Source: Listeria farberi (GTDB taxonomy: Bacteria; Bacillota; Bacilli; Lactobacillales; Listeriaceae). Taken from it: a DNA stretch of 64,000 bases. The translations under genes were made by a program, and so were the position numbers. How positions within the stretch are numbered: position 1 is the stretch's first letter; every line of letters begins with the position of its first letter. The notes below the pieces were generated by a model. The model did not search any database, was not told where the DNA came from, and saw nothing but the letters and a program-made list of their open reading frames with translations. Below, one piece after another: positions 46,840 through 60,455 of this stretch. The DNA is taken from the NCBI RefSeq assembly GCF_014229245.1, contig NZ_JAARZJ010000001.1, forward strand, positions 248,001-312,000, given 5' to 3'.

Positions 46840-47635
46840 CTTTCATAAGTGATTTGGTTGCTTGACGCAAAGTGGCAAAAGTTTTTATTCCTTTTTGCTC
46901 CGTTAAATTAACTTGTATCATTACCTTAGCTGTTTGCGGCTGCATTCCAGTAATGATTGGTGTCACTCCGACAAGTTTTAGAGAGGAGAAAAAATGCTCG
47001 ATATATTCTCCAATATTAGCAGAATCAAATTGTGCGCCAGATAAGTCAATAATCAAATAGTTTACGGGTTGTTCGCAAGCTTCAAAAAGTGCTGTTTCAG
47101 TAATTTGTTTTGCTCGATCATCAGTAATTTTTCCAATAAGTGGCAAAAGAAATACTTTTTCAGCAAGCCAAATTAATTTTGTAGAATTTTTGATGATTTG
47201 ATTTTCTTTTTGTTGCACTAACAGCTCTGTAGCAAGTGTATATCCTTCGATTAAATTTTGTGTGAAACTACTAAATACTTGATGCAGTTTAATACTAAAA
47301 AGATATAAATCGCGATAGTTACTATAATCTGCGTGTATCTCCGAGGCATAATCTAGTAAAAATTCTTCTAGCAAACGAATATGGAATAAAATTCGTGAAA
47401 TTCCAAGTGACGTAATAAATTGTGCCTTCCCTAAATCACGTGCGAATGTATTCATTTTTGTAAGGTCTTCTGTCATACCTATAAATAAATTTTCCAAGAT
47501 AAGTCCAGTTTCATCCATTAGACGGTGGTCATCTTTTAATGTGAGAACATAAGGGTCATCTACAGATATATAATACGTGAGCCAGCCTTTTACTACGATT
47601 TCTTTCTGTTGTAATAAACTATCCATAATACTCAT
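46811..47635 (-). CDS. RsbR-paralogue stressosome protein (globin-like N-domain plus STAS)
   Basis: A 274-residue member of the RsbR family, part of the stressosome that feeds the RsbT-RsbU branch to sigma-B. The N-terminal half (about 1-145) is helical and of the RsbR_N type. A linker helix leads to a C-terminal STAS domain (about 158-262) containing IIDLSGAQFDSANIGEYIEHF; its Ser in DLSG is at the conserved phosphorylation site, and a Thr-rich VTPIITGMQPQTAK follows. There is no LOV or PAS chromophore motif. ATG 47635 follows GAGGTG; an in-frame GTG at 47644 is part of that site. The stress it senses is unknown. Confidence 0.87.
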   Translation of the reverse strand: MSIMDSLLQQKEIVVKGWLTYYISVDDPYVLTLKDDHRLMDETGLILENLFIGMTEDLTKMNTFARDLGKAQFITSLGISRILFHIRLLEEFLLDYASEIHADYSNYRDLYLFSIKLHQVFSSFTQNLIEGYTLATELLVQQKENQIIKNSTKLIWLAEKVFLLPLIGKITDDRAKQITETALFEACEQPVNYLIIDLSGAQFDSANIGEYIEHFFSSLKLVGVTPIITGMQPQTAKVMIQVNLTEQKGIKTFATLRQATKSLMKEKEARNAPK

Positions 47636-47728
47636 TCTCTTCACCTCTCAAGTACATGTCTTTTAGCTATTAAAGCATAGCATAAAGCATAAAAAAAGAG
47701 GACTAATTTCTAAAAGGAGCCAATTATT

Positions 47729-47953
47729 TTAAAGCGTTTTATGTATAAAATGTGAAAACTTAAAAAAAACCGCAAAAAAAGAATCATCTTCTTGGTGATT
47801 CTTCTTTTTCCTACTATAAAGATATCCTTTTTTAGTTTTTGTTTGCTTGGAACTTAAATCAATGAGTGCAAAGGGGCTTCGTTTGATTTCTGGATTTAAA
47901 CGACCTTCGCGCACTAGTTTTTGACGTTTCTTTTTCGCTTTAGATGTAGCCAT
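47729..47953 (-). CDS. Small basic protein of unknown function
   Basis: A 74-residue, Lys/Arg-rich protein with a clear ribosome site (AAAGGAGG) at proper spacing before its ATG, so it is probably translated. The first 50 residues (KAKKKRQKLVREGRLNPEIKRSPF, TKTKKGYLYSRKK) look like a conserved small basic family of Bacillales. Residues 51 onward are encoded by a minus-strand terminator hairpin, and the hydrophobic FFAVFFKFSHF tail may be recent read-through of a lost stop. Function unknown; its charge suggests nucleic acid or ribosome contact, which is only a guess. Confidence 0.7.
   Translation of the reverse strand: MATSKAKKKRQKLVREGRLNPEIKRSPFALIDLSSKQTKTKKGYLYSRKKKNHQEDDSFFAVFFKFSHFIHKTL
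47774..47803 (-). terminator. Intrinsic terminator inside the small basic gene's 3' end
   Basis: AAGAATCA (47779-47786) and TGATTCTT (47796-47803) pair; on the minus strand the stem is followed by seven T. It lies within codons 51-60 of the minus-strand frame. Confidence 0.75.
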
Positions 47954-48010
47954 AATTTTGGCCTCCTTTATGTTATTATAAATAGTATAACATGTTTTAT
48001 ATTTTTTTGA

Positions 48011-48039
48011 TTGACAGGGAGAGTTCTTTCAGGTAATAT
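48011..48039 (+). promoter_or_regulatory. Promoter of the pyr operon
   Basis: A perfect -35 TTGACA (48011-48016), 17 bases, TAATAT (48034-48039). The leader of about 140 nt carries the first PyrR attenuator. Confidence 0.88.
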
Positions 48040-48068
48040 GAATCTAATGAAATAAAGTCCTTTAACAT

Positions 48069-48736
<668 letters not shown>

Positions 48737-48759
48737 TAATGTAACACTTTTTTAAAAGC

Positions 48760-48844
48760 AGTCCTGTGAGGCTGACAAAGAGTGATTAATTTCTATAGGG
48801 GATTATTCTATACTCTTTGTCGACCAAGGCAAGGGGTATTTTTT
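48760..48844 (+). promoter_or_regulatory. PyrR attenuator 2 (between pyrR and pyrP)
   Basis: AGTCCTGTGAGGCT (48760-48773) is an exact match to the PyrR loop consensus. The terminator stem TACTCTTTG / CAAGGGGTA (48811-48819 with 48830-48838, including G-U pairs) runs into six T. Confidence 0.92.
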
Positions 48845-48864
48845 ATGAAGAAAGAGGGAAGAAA

Positions 48865-50151
48865 ATGACAGAAACGACAGAAACAGTAACAAAACCAGTA
48901 CTAGATATACACGAAAAACCAAGCTTCAATAAATGGATTATTCTTAGCATCCAGCACCTTTTCACCATGTTTGGCTCTACTATCTTTGTGCCAAGTGTGA
49001 CAGGGTTAAGTCCGGGAGTGGCGCTTGTATCTAGCGGGCTCGGAACACTTGCTTATCTAGGAATTACTCGCGGAAAAATACCCGCATATCTAGGTTCTTC
49101 CTTTACCTTTATTGCACCAATTACAGCATTACTTGCCGCAAAATCTGGCGGAGGGCCGGGCGCAGTTATGGTCGGAACTTTCTCAGTCGGAGTTGTGTAT
49201 GCGATTGTTTCTTTGATTGTTTACTACGCAGGTGTTAACTGGATTCAAAAGGTGTTACCACCAATTGTTGTTGGGCCGGTCATTATGGTTATCGGTTTGT
49301 CGCTCGCTCCAAGTGCAGCGGCGATGGCAATGGGGACGAACAATGGTAACTATGATTTGAAAACGTTAGGAGTTGCATTTGTCACGCTACTTGCAACCAT
49401 CATCGCCATGATGTTTTTCAAAGGATTTATGGGCTTGATTCCGATTTTGTTCGGCTTCATAGTAGGCTATTTAACAAGTATGGCGCTTGGTATGGTAGAT
49501 TACACGCTAATCAAAAATGCTTCGTTTTTCCAAGTACCAGATTTCAGCATTCCATTTGTAAATATCGACCCAGTAATTACAATTACAGTCGTTCTAAGTA
49601 TGGCGCCGCTTGCGTTTGTTACGATGGCAGAACACATGGGACATCAATTACTATTAAATCGAATTACGAATAAAAACTTCTTTAAGGACCCAGGACTTCA
49701 TCGTTCCTTGCTTGCAGATGGTACAGCTTCGATTATTGCATCTTTAATCGGGGGACCACCTGTAACAACATACGGTGAAAACATTGGTGTTCTTGCAATT
49801 ACAAAAGTATACAGCGTGTTTGTTATCGGAGGAGCGGCAGTTTTTGCTATCCTCTTCGGATTTATCGGCTACATTAATGCAGTTATCACCTCGGTTCCAA
49901 CGGCAGTTCTAGGCGGCATTTCCCTGTTACTCTTCGGGGTTATTGCAACAAGCGGGCTTCGAATGATGATTGAAAACAAAATTGATCTAAGTGTTAATCG
50001 TAATATGATTATTGCATCTGTTGTACTAGTAGTAGGAATTGGCGGCTTATTCATTAAAGCTGGAACGTTCGAACTATCTGGTATGGCACTAGCAGCAGTC
50101 ATTGGAATTATCTTAAACTTAGTCTTACCAGCCGAGCATAGATCAGCATAA
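48865..50151 (+). CDS. pyrP: Uracil permease
   Basis: Proton-coupled uracil importer (NCS2/UraA type). The 428-residue protein has about 14 hydrophobic helices, with SIQHLFTMFGSTIFVPSVTGLSPGVALVSSGLGT at the start, MAEHMGHQLLLNRIT as the UraA-like substrate segment, and GPPVTTYGENIGVLAIT. An in-frame start at 48817 lies inside the attenuator; ATG 48865 after GAGGGAAG is correct. Second gene of the operon behind its own PyrR attenuator. Confidence 0.95.
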   Translation: MTETTETVTKPVLDIHEKPSFNKWIILSIQHLFTMFGSTIFVPSVTGLSPGVALVSSGLGTLAYLGITRGKIPAYLGSSFTFIAPITALLAAKSGGGPGAVMVGTFSVGVVYAIVSLIVYYAGVNWIQKVLPPIVVGPVIMVIGLSLAPSAAAMAMGTNNGNYDLKTLGVAFVTLLATIIAMMFFKGFMGLIPILFGFIVGYLTSMALGMVDYTLIKNASFFQVPDFSIPFVNIDPVITITVVLSMAPLAFVTMAEHMGHQLLLNRITNKNFFKDPGLHRSLLADGTASIIASLIGGPPVTTYGENIGVLAITKVYSVFVIGGAAVFAILFGFIGYINAVITSVPTAVLGGISLLLFGVIATSGLRMMIENKIDLSVNRNMIIASVVLVVGIGGLFIKAGTFELSGMALAAVIGIILNLVLPAEHRSA

Positions 50152-50157
50152 CACACG

Positions 50158-50197
50158 ACAAAAACCTCTGCAGACAAAATTTCACAGAGGTTTTTGT
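50158..50197 (+). terminator. 13-bp perfect hairpin between pyrP and pyrB, with no PyrR loop
   Basis: ACAAAAACCTCTG and CAGAGGTTTTTGT pair perfectly (five U inside the 3' arm). It occupies the place where B. subtilis has its third PyrR attenuator, but I find no UCCNGNGAGG-type loop between 50098 and 50228. Confidence 0.8.
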
Positions 50198-50228
50198 ATA
50201 AAATGAATGAGAAAAGGTGGCGCTTTGA

Positions 50229-51140
50229 ATGAAAAATTTGTTGTCTATGGAAGCATTAACTGTCCATGAAATCGAGCATTTATTAGAGCAGGCGGCACAG
50301 TTTAAGCACGGAAAAAAAGCAACATTGAAAGAACAAGCTTTTGCAGTAAATATGTTTTTTGAACCAAGTACTAGAACACATACGAGCTTTGAAGTAGCGG
50401 AGAAAAAGTTAGGAGTGGAGGTTGTCTCCTTTGACGCAGCAACTTCTAGCATGACAAAAGGAGAAACGCTTTATGACACACTGTTAACCATGGAAGCTGT
50501 CGGAGTAAATGTAGCAGTTATCAGGCATTCTGAAGAAAACTACTATGCTGGGCTTGATAAATTAAATATTGCTATCGTAAACGGTGGAGACGGATGCGGA
50601 GAACATCCGAGTCAATCACTACTAGACTTATTCACGATAAAAGAACAATTTGGAACATTTCAAGATTTGAAAGTAGCAATTGCAGGTGATATAAGGCACA
50701 GCAGAGTAGCAAACTCAAATATGAAAGTATTAAAAAGACTTGGGGCGAAGTTGTTTTTCTCTGGGCCGAGAGAATGGTTTGATGAAAGCTACTTAGAATA
50801 TGGCACGTACCTACCCGTCGATGAGCTTGTTGAAAAAGTTGATGTGATGATGCTTCTGCGTGTACAACATGAGCGACACAGTGGAACAGAACAATTTACA
50901 AAAGCAAGTTATCACGAAAAATTTGGACTTACAGTTGAGCGGGCAGCGAAATTAAAACAAGATGCAATCATCATGCACCCAAGTCCAGTGAACCGCGACG
51001 TTGAAATTGCTGATAGCTTAGTTGAAAGCGAAAAATCACGCATTGTTACGCAAATGACAAATGGCGTTTTTATAAGAATGGCAATTTTGGAATCTATTTT
51101 AAAAGAACAGGAAATGAGGGCGAAATTATGTACGTATTAA
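50229..51140 (+). CDS. pyrB: Aspartate carbamoyltransferase
   Basis: Carbamoyl phosphate plus aspartate to carbamoyl aspartate, second step of UMP synthesis. The 303-residue catalytic subunit has [12 protein letters not shown] with Ser47, Thr48, Arg49 and Thr50, the [12 protein letters not shown] substrate loop, and a late [12 protein letters not shown]. No regulatory-chain (pyrI) gene is present, as usual in Bacilli. Its last codons overlap pyrC by 13 bases. Confidence 0.97.
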   Translation: MKNLLSMEALTVHEIEHLLEQAAQFKHGKKATLKEQAFAVNMFFEPSTRTHTSFEVAEKKLGVEVVSFDAATSSMTKGETLYDTLLTMEAVGVNVAVIRHSEENYYAGLDKLNIAIVNGGDGCGEHPSQSLLDLFTIKEQFGTFQDLKVAIAGDIRHSRVANSNMKVLKRLGAKLFFSGPREWFDESYLEYGTYLPVDELVEKVDVMMLLRVQHERHSGTEQFTKASYHEKFGLTVERAAKLKQDAIIMHPSPVNRDVEIADSLVESEKSRIVTQMTNGVFIRMAILESILKEQEMRAKLCTY

Positions 51141-52408
51141 AAAATGGTCAAGTGCTAAATGAATCAGGCGAACTAGAGAAGAGAGATGTACTTATTCAAA
51201 ACGGCAAAGTTAATTTGATTACCGATTCCATTGAAGTAACAAGTGGCGAAGAATTTGACGCTACAGGTAAGCTAATCGCACCAGGTTTTATCGATGTTCA
51301 CGTACATCTTCGCGAACCAGGCGGAGAACATAAGGAAACCATTTTGACAGGAACAAAAGCGGCGGCACGCGGTGGTTATACGACAATTTGTTCGATGCCG
51401 AATACAAAGCCTGTTCCAGATTCCAAAAAAGTAATGGAAAGTATACAAGCAAAAATCAAAGAAACAGCAGAAGTTCGAGTGTTACCATACGCATCCATTA
51501 CAACGAGTCTTGGAACGGACGAGCTAGTAGATTTTGAAGCTTTAAAAGAAGCTGGAGCATTTGCTTTTACAGACGATGGCGTAGGGGTACAGCTAGCCGG
51601 AACGATGTACGAGGCAATGAAACGAGCAGCAGCACTAGATATGGCAATCGTTGCTCACTGTGAAGACAACTCGCTAATTTACGGCGGAGTGGTCCATGAT
51701 GGAATTTTTGCTGAAAGAGAAGGACTGAAAGGTATTCCAAATATTGCTGAATCAGTCCAAATCGCACGGGACGTCTTACTAGCAGAAGCAGCAGGCTGTC
51801 ACTATCATGTCTGTCATATTTCAACAAAAGAATCTGTTCGTGTTGTGCGAGATGCGAAACGGGCAGGAATTCGTGTCACTGCCGAAGTTTCCCCACATCA
51901 CTTAATTTTAGACGAAGAAGCTATTCCTGGAAATGATGGTAATTGGAAAATGAACCCACCACTTCGTAGCAAAGAAGATCGTGCGGCACTTTTAGCGGGA
52001 TTACTTGACGGAACAATTGACTTTATCGCAACAGACCATGCCCCACACGCTGCAGAAGAGAAAAATGTACCAATGGAACAAGCAGCATTCGGAATTGTAG
52101 GATTAGAAACAGCTTTCCCACTTTTATACACACATTTTGTTAAAACGAATGAATGGACATTGAAACAGCTAATTGACTGGATGACTGTAAAACCGGCAGA
52201 ATGTTTTAAACTACCATACGGAAAACTAGAAGAAGGCGCAGTAGCAGATATTGTCGTACTTGATTTAGAAAAAGAATCAACTATTGATCCAGACACTTTT
52301 TATTCAAAAGGAAAAAACACACCATTTGTAGGAGAAACGTGTATCGGCTGGCCGGTAGCAACGTTTGCAGAAGGAACGCTTGTATACAATGAGGGGGAAA
52401 TTAAATGA
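51128..52408 (+). CDS. pyrC: Dihydroorotase
   Basis: Zinc amidohydrolase closing carbamoyl aspartate to dihydroorotate. The 426-residue type I enzyme has the HxH pair at His58/His60 in [26 protein letters not shown], and the catalytic Asp in [12 protein letters not shown]. Overlaps pyrB by 13 bases and pyrAA by four (ATGA). Confidence 0.97.
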   Translation: MYVLKNGQVLNESGELEKRDVLIQNGKVNLITDSIEVTSGEEFDATGKLIAPGFIDVHVHLREPGGEHKETILTGTKAAARGGYTTICSMPNTKPVPDSKKVMESIQAKIKETAEVRVLPYASITTSLGTDELVDFEALKEAGAFAFTDDGVGVQLAGTMYEAMKRAAALDMAIVAHCEDNSLIYGGVVHDGIFAEREGLKGIPNIAESVQIARDVLLAEAAGCHYHVCHISTKESVRVVRDAKRAGIRVTAEVSPHHLILDEEAIPGNDGNWKMNPPLRSKEDRAALLAGLLDGTIDFIATDHAPHAAEEKNVPMEQAAFGIVGLETAFPLLYTHFVKTNEWTLKQLIDWMTVKPAECFKLPYGKLEEGAVADIVVLDLEKESTIDPDTFYSKGKNTPFVGETCIGWPVATFAEGTLVYNEGEIK

Positions 52409-53496
52409 CAAAGCGAATTTTAATGCTAGAAGATGGTAATTACTTTATCGGTGATGCGATTGGTAGTGAAAAAGAAACAATCGGTGAAGTTGTTTTTAAT
52501 ACGGGAATGACTGGCTACCAAGAAACAATCACAGACCCTTCCTATTATGGACAAATTATCACTTTTACGTATCCACTTGTTGGAAATTACGGGGTGAATC
52601 GTGACGATTTTGAATCCATTAATCCTGCTGTTAAAGGAGTTGTGGTACGTGAGGCTGCAGAATTCCCTTCTAACTGGCGTAACCAAATGACATTAAATGA
52701 TTTTTTGAAAGAAAAAGGTATTCCAGGAATTGCAGGAATTGATACACGTAAATTAACCAAATTAATTCGTAAAGAAGGAACGCTTAAAGGAATACTGTCA
52801 GTAGCATCAGCAGATAAAGAAGAATTATTACATCACCTTCGTTCTGTGCGCCTTCCTGTTGATCAAGTACACGAAGTTTCCTCAGCTAAAGCATTTGCAA
52901 GCCCAGGAGATGGTAAACGAGTAGTGCTTGTTGATTACGGTGTAAAAAGTTCGATTTTGCGAGAATTAAATAAGCGTAATTGCTATGTGACGGTTGTTCC
53001 TTACAATACAACAGCTGAAGAAATTTTGGCGATGCACCCAGATGGTGTGATGTTATCCAATGGACCAGGGGATCCAAAAGATGTTCCAGAAGCATTAGAA
53101 ATGATTCGCGGCATTCAAGGTAAACTACCATTATTTGGAATTTGCTTAGGACATCAACTATTTGCGCTAGCGAACGGAGCGGATACGTTCAAACTAAAAT
53201 TTGGTCATCGAGGTGCGAATCATCCAGTAAAAGAACTAGCAACTGGCCGTGTGGACTTTACTGCGCAAAATCACGGTTATGCGGTAGAAAAGGAATCACT
53301 TATCGGCACGGATTTAAAAGTAACGCATATTGAATTAAATGATGAAACAGTTGAAGGTCTTGCACATAAGGAATACCAAGCGTATACCGTACAATATCAT
53401 CCAGAAGCAAACCCAGGTCCAAGTGATGTTAACTACCTATTTGACGAGTTTATGGAAATGATGAATGTGAAAGAGGAGGGTGAATTACATGCCTAA
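52405..53496 (+). CDS. pyrAA: Carbamoyl-phosphate synthase small (glutaminase) subunit, pyrimidine-specific
   Basis: Releases ammonia from glutamine for the large subunit. The 363-residue protein has the CarA N-domain ([13 protein letters not shown]) and a class I glutaminase domain with Cys247 in FGICLGHQ and the His/Glu pair in [11 protein letters not shown]. Location in the pyr operon marks it as the pyrimidine-controlled copy. Overlaps pyrAB by eight bases. Confidence 0.97.
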   Translation: MTKRILMLEDGNYFIGDAIGSEKETIGEVVFNTGMTGYQETITDPSYYGQIITFTYPLVGNYGVNRDDFESINPAVKGVVVREAAEFPSNWRNQMTLNDFLKEKGIPGIAGIDTRKLTKLIRKEGTLKGILSVASADKEELLHHLRSVRLPVDQVHEVSSAKAFASPGDGKRVVLVDYGVKSSILRELNKRNCYVTVVPYNTTAEEILAMHPDGVMLSNGPGDPKDVPEALEMIRGIQGKLPLFGICLGHQLFALANGADTFKLKFGHRGANHPVKELATGRVDFTAQNHGYAVEKESLIGTDLKVTHIELNDETVEGLAHKEYQAYTVQYHPEANPGPSDVNYLFDEFMEMMNVKEEGELHA

Positions 53497-56400
53497 ACGT
53501 GACGATATAAAAACAATTCTTGTAATCGGCTCTGGCCCGATTGTTATTGGACAAGCAGCGGAGTTTGACTATGCGGGAACTCAAGCTTGCTTAAGCTTAA
53601 AAGAAGAAGGTTATCGGGTAGTATTAGTGAACTCGAATCCAGCGACGATTATGACAGACGCAGAAATGGCTGACAAAGTATATATTGAGCCAATTACACT
53701 TGATTTTGTATCGCGCATCATTCGTAAAGAACGTCCTGACGCAATTTTACCTACGCTTGGAGGACAAACAGGGTTAAACATGGCAATGGAACTTTCAGCT
53801 GCAGGAATTTTGGATGAATGTAATGTGGAAGTACTTGGAACCGATTTAACAGCGATAAAAAAAGCAGAAGACCGGGAAGCTTTCCGTGATTTGATGAATG
53901 AACTTGGGGAACCAGTACCAGAAAGCGATATTATCCACAATTTAGACGAAGCATATACTTTTGTAGAACGAATTGGCTACCCGGTTATTGTTCGCCCGGC
54001 TTATACGTTAGGTGGTTCTGGCGGCGGGATATGCCATAATGAACAAGAATTAATTGAAACAGTAACAAGTGGTTTAAAGTTAAGTCCAGTAACACAATGC
54101 TTGCTAGAAAAAAGTATAGCTGGTTTTAAAGAAGTAGAGTATGAAGTGATGCGTGATGCGAACAATAACGCAATGGTTGTTTGTAACATGGAAAATATTG
54201 ACCCAGTTGGTATACATACAGGAGATTCGATTGTAGTGGCACCAAGTCAAACGCTTTCCGACCGCGAATATCAATTATTGCGCGATGTATCCTTAAAAAT
54301 TATCCGTGCACTTGAAATTGAGGGAGGCTGTAACGTTCAACTGGCACTTGATCCAGATAGTTACAACTACTATGTTATCGAAGTAAACCCACGTGTGAGT
54401 CGTTCTTCTGCGCTAGCATCTAAAGCGACAGGGTACCCAATTGCAAAACTAGCAGCGAAAATTGCAGTTGGCTTAACGTTAGATGAAGTTAGAAATCCAG
54501 TAACAGGAACAACTTTTGCTCACTTTGAACCAACACTAGATTATGTGGTTGCGAAAATCCCACGCTTTGCTTTCGACAAATTTGAACAAGCGGATCGTCG
54601 TCTTGGAACGCAGATGAAAGCAACCGGAGAAGTCATGGCAATCGGTCGTTCTTGGGAAGAAGCTCTTTTAAAAGCTGTACGTTCGCTTGAAATTGGCGCG
54701 GACCATTTACTACTTGAAGAAGCCGAAAATGCTGACGAGGAAACATTAGAACGCAAAATTTGCTTCCCAGAAGATGATCGCTTATTCTTCTTAGCTGCAG
54801 CCTTGCGTCGTGGTCAAACAATCGAACAACTCCACGCGAAAACAAAAATAGATTTATTCTTCTTATATAAACTTAGTAAAACAATGGAACTTGAAAATCG
54901 TATCAAAGAGAACCCGCAAAACCAAGAGATTTTGGCAGAAGCAAAACGGGCTGGATTTTCTGATGCTTTCCTTGCGACTTGCTGGAATATAGACGAACAA
55001 GCCATTTACGACTTACGAAAAGCCCAAAATCTTTTCCCGGTTTACAAAATGGTCGACACATGTGCAGCTGAGTTTGAATCAACAACTCCATACTTTTACA
55101 GCACATATGAAGAGGAAAATGAGTCCACACGGTCTGAGAAAAAAAGCGTGATTGTACTTGGCTCTGGTCCGATTCGGATTGGTCAAGGAGTGGAATTTGA
55201 TTATGCAACTGTGCATTCAGTGTGGGCAATTCAACAAGCAGGTTATGAAGCAATTATCATCAATAATAACCCAGAAACAGTTTCGACCGACTTTAGTATT
55301 TCGGACAAACTATATTTTGAGCCACTGACATTAGAAGATGTGATGCACGTCATTGAAATTGAGCAGCCACTAGGAGTTGTCGTACAATTTGGTGGGCAAA
55401 CGGCTATTAACTTAGCAGACGGTTTAGCTAAGCGAGGGGTAAAAATTCTTGGCACAAGCTTAGAAGATACCGACCGTGCGGAAAATCGTGATGCCTTTGA
55501 AAAAGCGTTAGAAATTTTACAAATCCCACAACCAGCTGGGAAAACTGCTACTTCCGTGAAAGAAGCAATCAATGTAGCGACAGACATCGGTTATCCGGTT
55601 CTAGTTCGTCCATCTTATGTACTAGGTGGTCGAGCAATGGAAATTGTGGAATCAGAAGAAGCGTTAAAACATTATATGACAAACGCCGTTAAAGTAAATC
55701 CGAAACATCCAGTTTTAGTAGACCGTTATGTAAGCGGCCAAGAAGTAGAAGTGGATGCAATCAGTGACGGTGAAAACGTCTTAATTCCTGGAATTATGGA
55801 ACACATCGAACGGGCAGGTGTCCATTCAGGGGACTCAATTGCTGTGTACCCAGCACAACGTTTAAGCATTCAAGTGAAAAATACAATTGTGGATTATACG
55901 ACAAAGCTAGCAACTGGCTTAAATATTATCGGTATGCTGAACATTCAATATGTGGTGGACGGAGAAGAAGTTTTTGTTATCGAAGTGAATCCGCGTTCAA
56001 GCCGGACCGCGCCATTTTTGAGCAAAATTACGGAAATTCCAATGGCAAATGTGGCGACGAAAGTGATTTTAGGAGAAAACTTAATTGACCTTGGTTACAC
56101 GCCAGGACTTGCTCCAGAAAAACAAGAAATTTTTGTCAAAGTGCCGGTGTTCTCTTTCGCGAAATTGCGTAGTGTTGATACGTCACTTGGGCCTGAAATG
56201 AAATCAACTGGTGAAGTCATGGGCAAAGATGTCACACTAGAAAAAGCACTCTACAAAGGTTTTGTTGCGAGCGGGACAACCATGCATGACTATGGAACAG
56301 TACTTTTAACCGTAGCTGACCGCGATAAAGAAGAGGCAGTAGAACTAGCTGCAAGATTCAATCGCATTGGCTTCACTATCATGGCAACAAAAGGAACTGC

Positions 56401-56701
56401 AAGTACACTAGAAGAAGCAGGAATTCCAGTTTCGCAAGTGAAAAAAATTGGTGAAAATCAAGAAACATTAATTGACTATATCCGCAATGGCCAAGTAACG
56501 CTCGTAGTGAATACCTTAACAACTGGTAAACGTCCCGAACGTGATGGCTTTCAAATTCGCCGCGAATCTGTTGAAAATGGCATTCCAGTTTGTACATCGC
56601 TTGATACCGCAGAAGCAATCTTGCGTGTACTAGAATCACGCTCTTTTGAACTCGAATCGATGAATGCCAGTGAAGTGAAACAACCAAAAGCACGAGTATA
56701 A
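53489..56701 (+). CDS. pyrAB: Carbamoyl-phosphate synthase large subunit
   Basis: Makes carbamoyl phosphate from bicarbonate, ATP and ammonia. The 1070-residue protein shows the internal duplication: [19 protein letters not shown] at the start of half one and [19 protein letters not shown] of half two at about 555. Two ATP-grasp domains ([18 protein letters not shown] and [18 protein letters not shown]) and a C-terminal MGS-like allosteric domain are visible. ATG 53489 lies after GAGGAGGGTG; a GTG three codons earlier is in frame but part of that site. Confidence 0.97.
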   Translation: MPKRDDIKTILVIGSGPIVIGQAAEFDYAGTQACLSLKEEGYRVVLVNSNPATIMTDAEMADKVYIEPITLDFVSRIIRKERPDAILPTLGGQTGLNMAMELSAAGILDECNVEVLGTDLTAIKKAEDREAFRDLMNELGEPVPESDIIHNLDEAYTFVERIGYPVIVRPAYTLGGSGGGICHNEQELIETVTSGLKLSPVTQCLLEKSIAGFKEVEYEVMRDANNNAMVVCNMENIDPVGIHTGDSIVVAPSQTLSDREYQLLRDVSLKIIRALEIEGGCNVQLALDPDSYNYYVIEVNPRVSRSSALASKATGYPIAKLAAKIAVGLTLDEVRNPVTGTTFAHFEPTLDYVVAKIPRFAFDKFEQADRRLGTQMKATGEVMAIGRSWEEALLKAVRSLEIGADHLLLEEAENADEETLERKICFPEDDRLFFLAAALRRGQTIEQLHAKTKIDLFFLYKLSKTMELENRIKENPQNQEILAEAKRAGFSDAFLATCWNIDEQAIYDLRKAQNLFPVYKMVDTCAAEFESTTPYFYSTYEEENESTRSEKKSVIVLGSGPIRIGQGVEFDYATVHSVWAIQQAGYEAIIINNNPETVSTDFSISDKLYFEPLTLEDVMHVIEIEQPLGVVVQFGGQTAINLADGLAKRGVKILGTSLEDTDRAENRDAFEKALEILQIPQPAGKTATSVKEAINVATDIGYPVLVRPSYVLGGRAMEIVESEEALKHYMTNAVKVNPKHPVLVDRYVSGQEVEVDAISDGENVLIPGIMEHIERAGVHSGDSIAVYPAQRLSIQVKNTIVDYTTKLATGLNIIGMLNIQYVVDGEEVFVIEVNPRSSRTAPFLSKITEIPMANVATKVILGENLIDLGYTPGLAPEKQEIFVKVPVFSFAKLRSVDTSLGPEMKSTGEVMGKDVTLEKALYKGFVASGTTMHDYGTVLLTVADRDKEEAVELAARFNRIGFTIMATKGTASTLEEAGIPVSQVKKIGENQETLIDYIRNGQVTLVVNTLTTGKRPERDGFQIRRESVENGIPVCTSLDTAEAILRVLESRSFELESMNASEVKQPKARV

Positions 56702-56723
56702 ATAGAAGAAACGGGGTGGAACC

Positions 56724-59093
<2,370 letters not shown>

Positions 59094-59097
<4 letters not shown>

Positions 59098-59723
59098 GCA
59101 TCGAAAAACAAGTAGCTGAACAATTATTAGAAATTAAAGCTGTATTTTTAAAACCAAATGAGCCTTTCACTTGGGCATCTGGAATTAAATCTCCTATATA
59201 CTGCGACAATCGCCTAACGCTAGGCTTTCCAAAAGTTCGCCAATTTATCGCCAAATCATTAGCCGAAAAAATTAAGCAAACATTTGGTGAGGTAGATGTT
59301 GTTGCTGGTACTGCGACTGCAGGAATTCCACATGCCGCATGGGTGAGCGATTTACTAGACTTACCAATGGTTTACGTGCGTTCCAAAGCAAAAGAACATG
59401 GTAAAGGGAACCAAATTGAAGGACCAATTGCTAAAGGTCAAAAAGTAGTGGTAATTGAAGATTTGATTTCGACTGGCGGAAGCTCATTAAAAGCAGTGGA
59501 AGCGCTGGAGGAAGCTGGAGCGGAAGTAGTTGGAATCGCGGCCATTTTTACATATGGACTCGCTAAAGGGAAACAATTGCTAAAAGAGTCTGGCACAAAA
59601 CTTGTAACATTAACGAACTACGATGAGCTAATTGAAGTAGCTCTAAATGAAAATTACGTGACTGGTGAAGATATGGCGACACTGAAAGAATGGAAGAAAA
59701 ATCCAGAAAACTGGGGTAAATAA
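59094..59723 (+). CDS. pyrE: Orotate phosphoribosyltransferase
   Basis: Orotate plus PRPP to OMP. The 209-residue protein has the PRPP loop [19 protein letters not shown] (about 120-138) and [16 protein letters not shown] near the start. ATG 59094 (GGAGTGG site) overlaps the pyrF stop by four bases; an in-frame upstream ATG at 59085 lacks spacing. Last gene of the operon, ended by a strong terminator. Confidence 0.97.
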
Positions 59724-59760
59724 AAAGAAGCTCACCTTTATTACAGGTGAGCTTCTTTTT
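59722..59760. terminator. Terminator of the pyr operon, shared with the SDR gene
   Basis: AAAGAAGCTCACCT and AGGTGAGCTTCTTT form a long perfect stem with A and T runs on both flanks. Confidence 0.93.
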
Positions 59761-59763
59761 CTA

Positions 59764-60363
59764 TTAATATACTTTATAACTTTCACCAGTTTGTGCACCA
59801 AAAACGCTTTTTTCAAAAGCACGAGCGACTTTTGCAGCTGGAACTGGAACGAAGCCTTGGAAAAATGATTCCAGTTTGTCCCAAGATTCTTCTAAAACAT
59901 TTGGGCTCACGGTGTTAATCCGAATTCCACGAGGCATTTCAAGTGCAGCCGATTTAGCAAAAGCAGTAACCGCACCGTTTGCCATCGCTGCTGAAGCCCC
60001 TTGAACGATTGGATCTTCCATCATAATACCGGTAGTAAGCGTAAAACTTCCTTTGTCATTCAATGAGTCAATGCCCAGTAAAACCAAATTAATTTGACCG
60101 CCTAATTTACTACTAATCGTCACCGCATTTTTCTCAGGCGTTAATTCTGTTAAAGGGGAAAAAGTGGCACTGCCTGTTGCCGAAACAATTGCATCGACTT
60201 TGCCAACTTGGGCGTACATTTTTTTGATACTATTAATACTCGTAATATCCACTGTCACGTCGCCACTATGTCTGCCCGCTGTAATCACATCTGCCTTTTT
60301 CTCCAAACGGTCTTTCACCGCAGAACCAAGCGTACCAGAAGCACCAATTAATAAAATTTTCAT
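59764..60363 (-). CDS. Atypical short-chain dehydrogenase/reductase-fold protein
   Basis: A 199-residue SDR-fold protein. It has the nucleotide loop GASGTLGSAV (about 7-16) and the Arg after strand 2 (TAGRHSGDV) that favours NADP. SATGSATF stands in place of NNAG, and the terminal IRINTVSPN is family-like. The usual Ser-Tyr-x-x-x-Lys set is missing: the aligned region reads TTGIMMEDPIVQGASAAMANGAV, with Ala and Asn at the Tyr and Lys positions. It may be a non-catalytic NADP-binding protein or use another mechanism. Convergent with pyrE. Confidence 0.82.
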   Translation of the reverse strand: MKILLIGASGTLGSAVKDRLEKKADVITAGRHSGDVTVDITSINSIKKMYAQVGKVDAIVSATGSATFSPLTELTPEKNAVTISSKLGGQINLVLLGIDSLNDKGSFTLTTGIMMEDPIVQGASAAMANGAVTAFAKSAALEMPRGIRINTVSPNVLEESWDKLESFFQGFVPVPAAKVARAFEKSVFGAQTGESYKVY

Positions 60364-60426
60364 TCGTCTATCATCCTTCCAATAAAAAAATAATGTCAGT
60401 AAATATGTACCCTAAAAATAGAAAGA

Positions 60427-60455
60427 AAAAACGGCTCCAAGAAGGAACCGTTAAT
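60427..60455 (-). terminator. Terminator of fbpA
   Basis: AACGGCTCC and GGAACCGTT pair with one mismatch; the minus-strand T run is at 60425-60430. The stem overlaps the stop of the gene. Confidence 0.75.
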
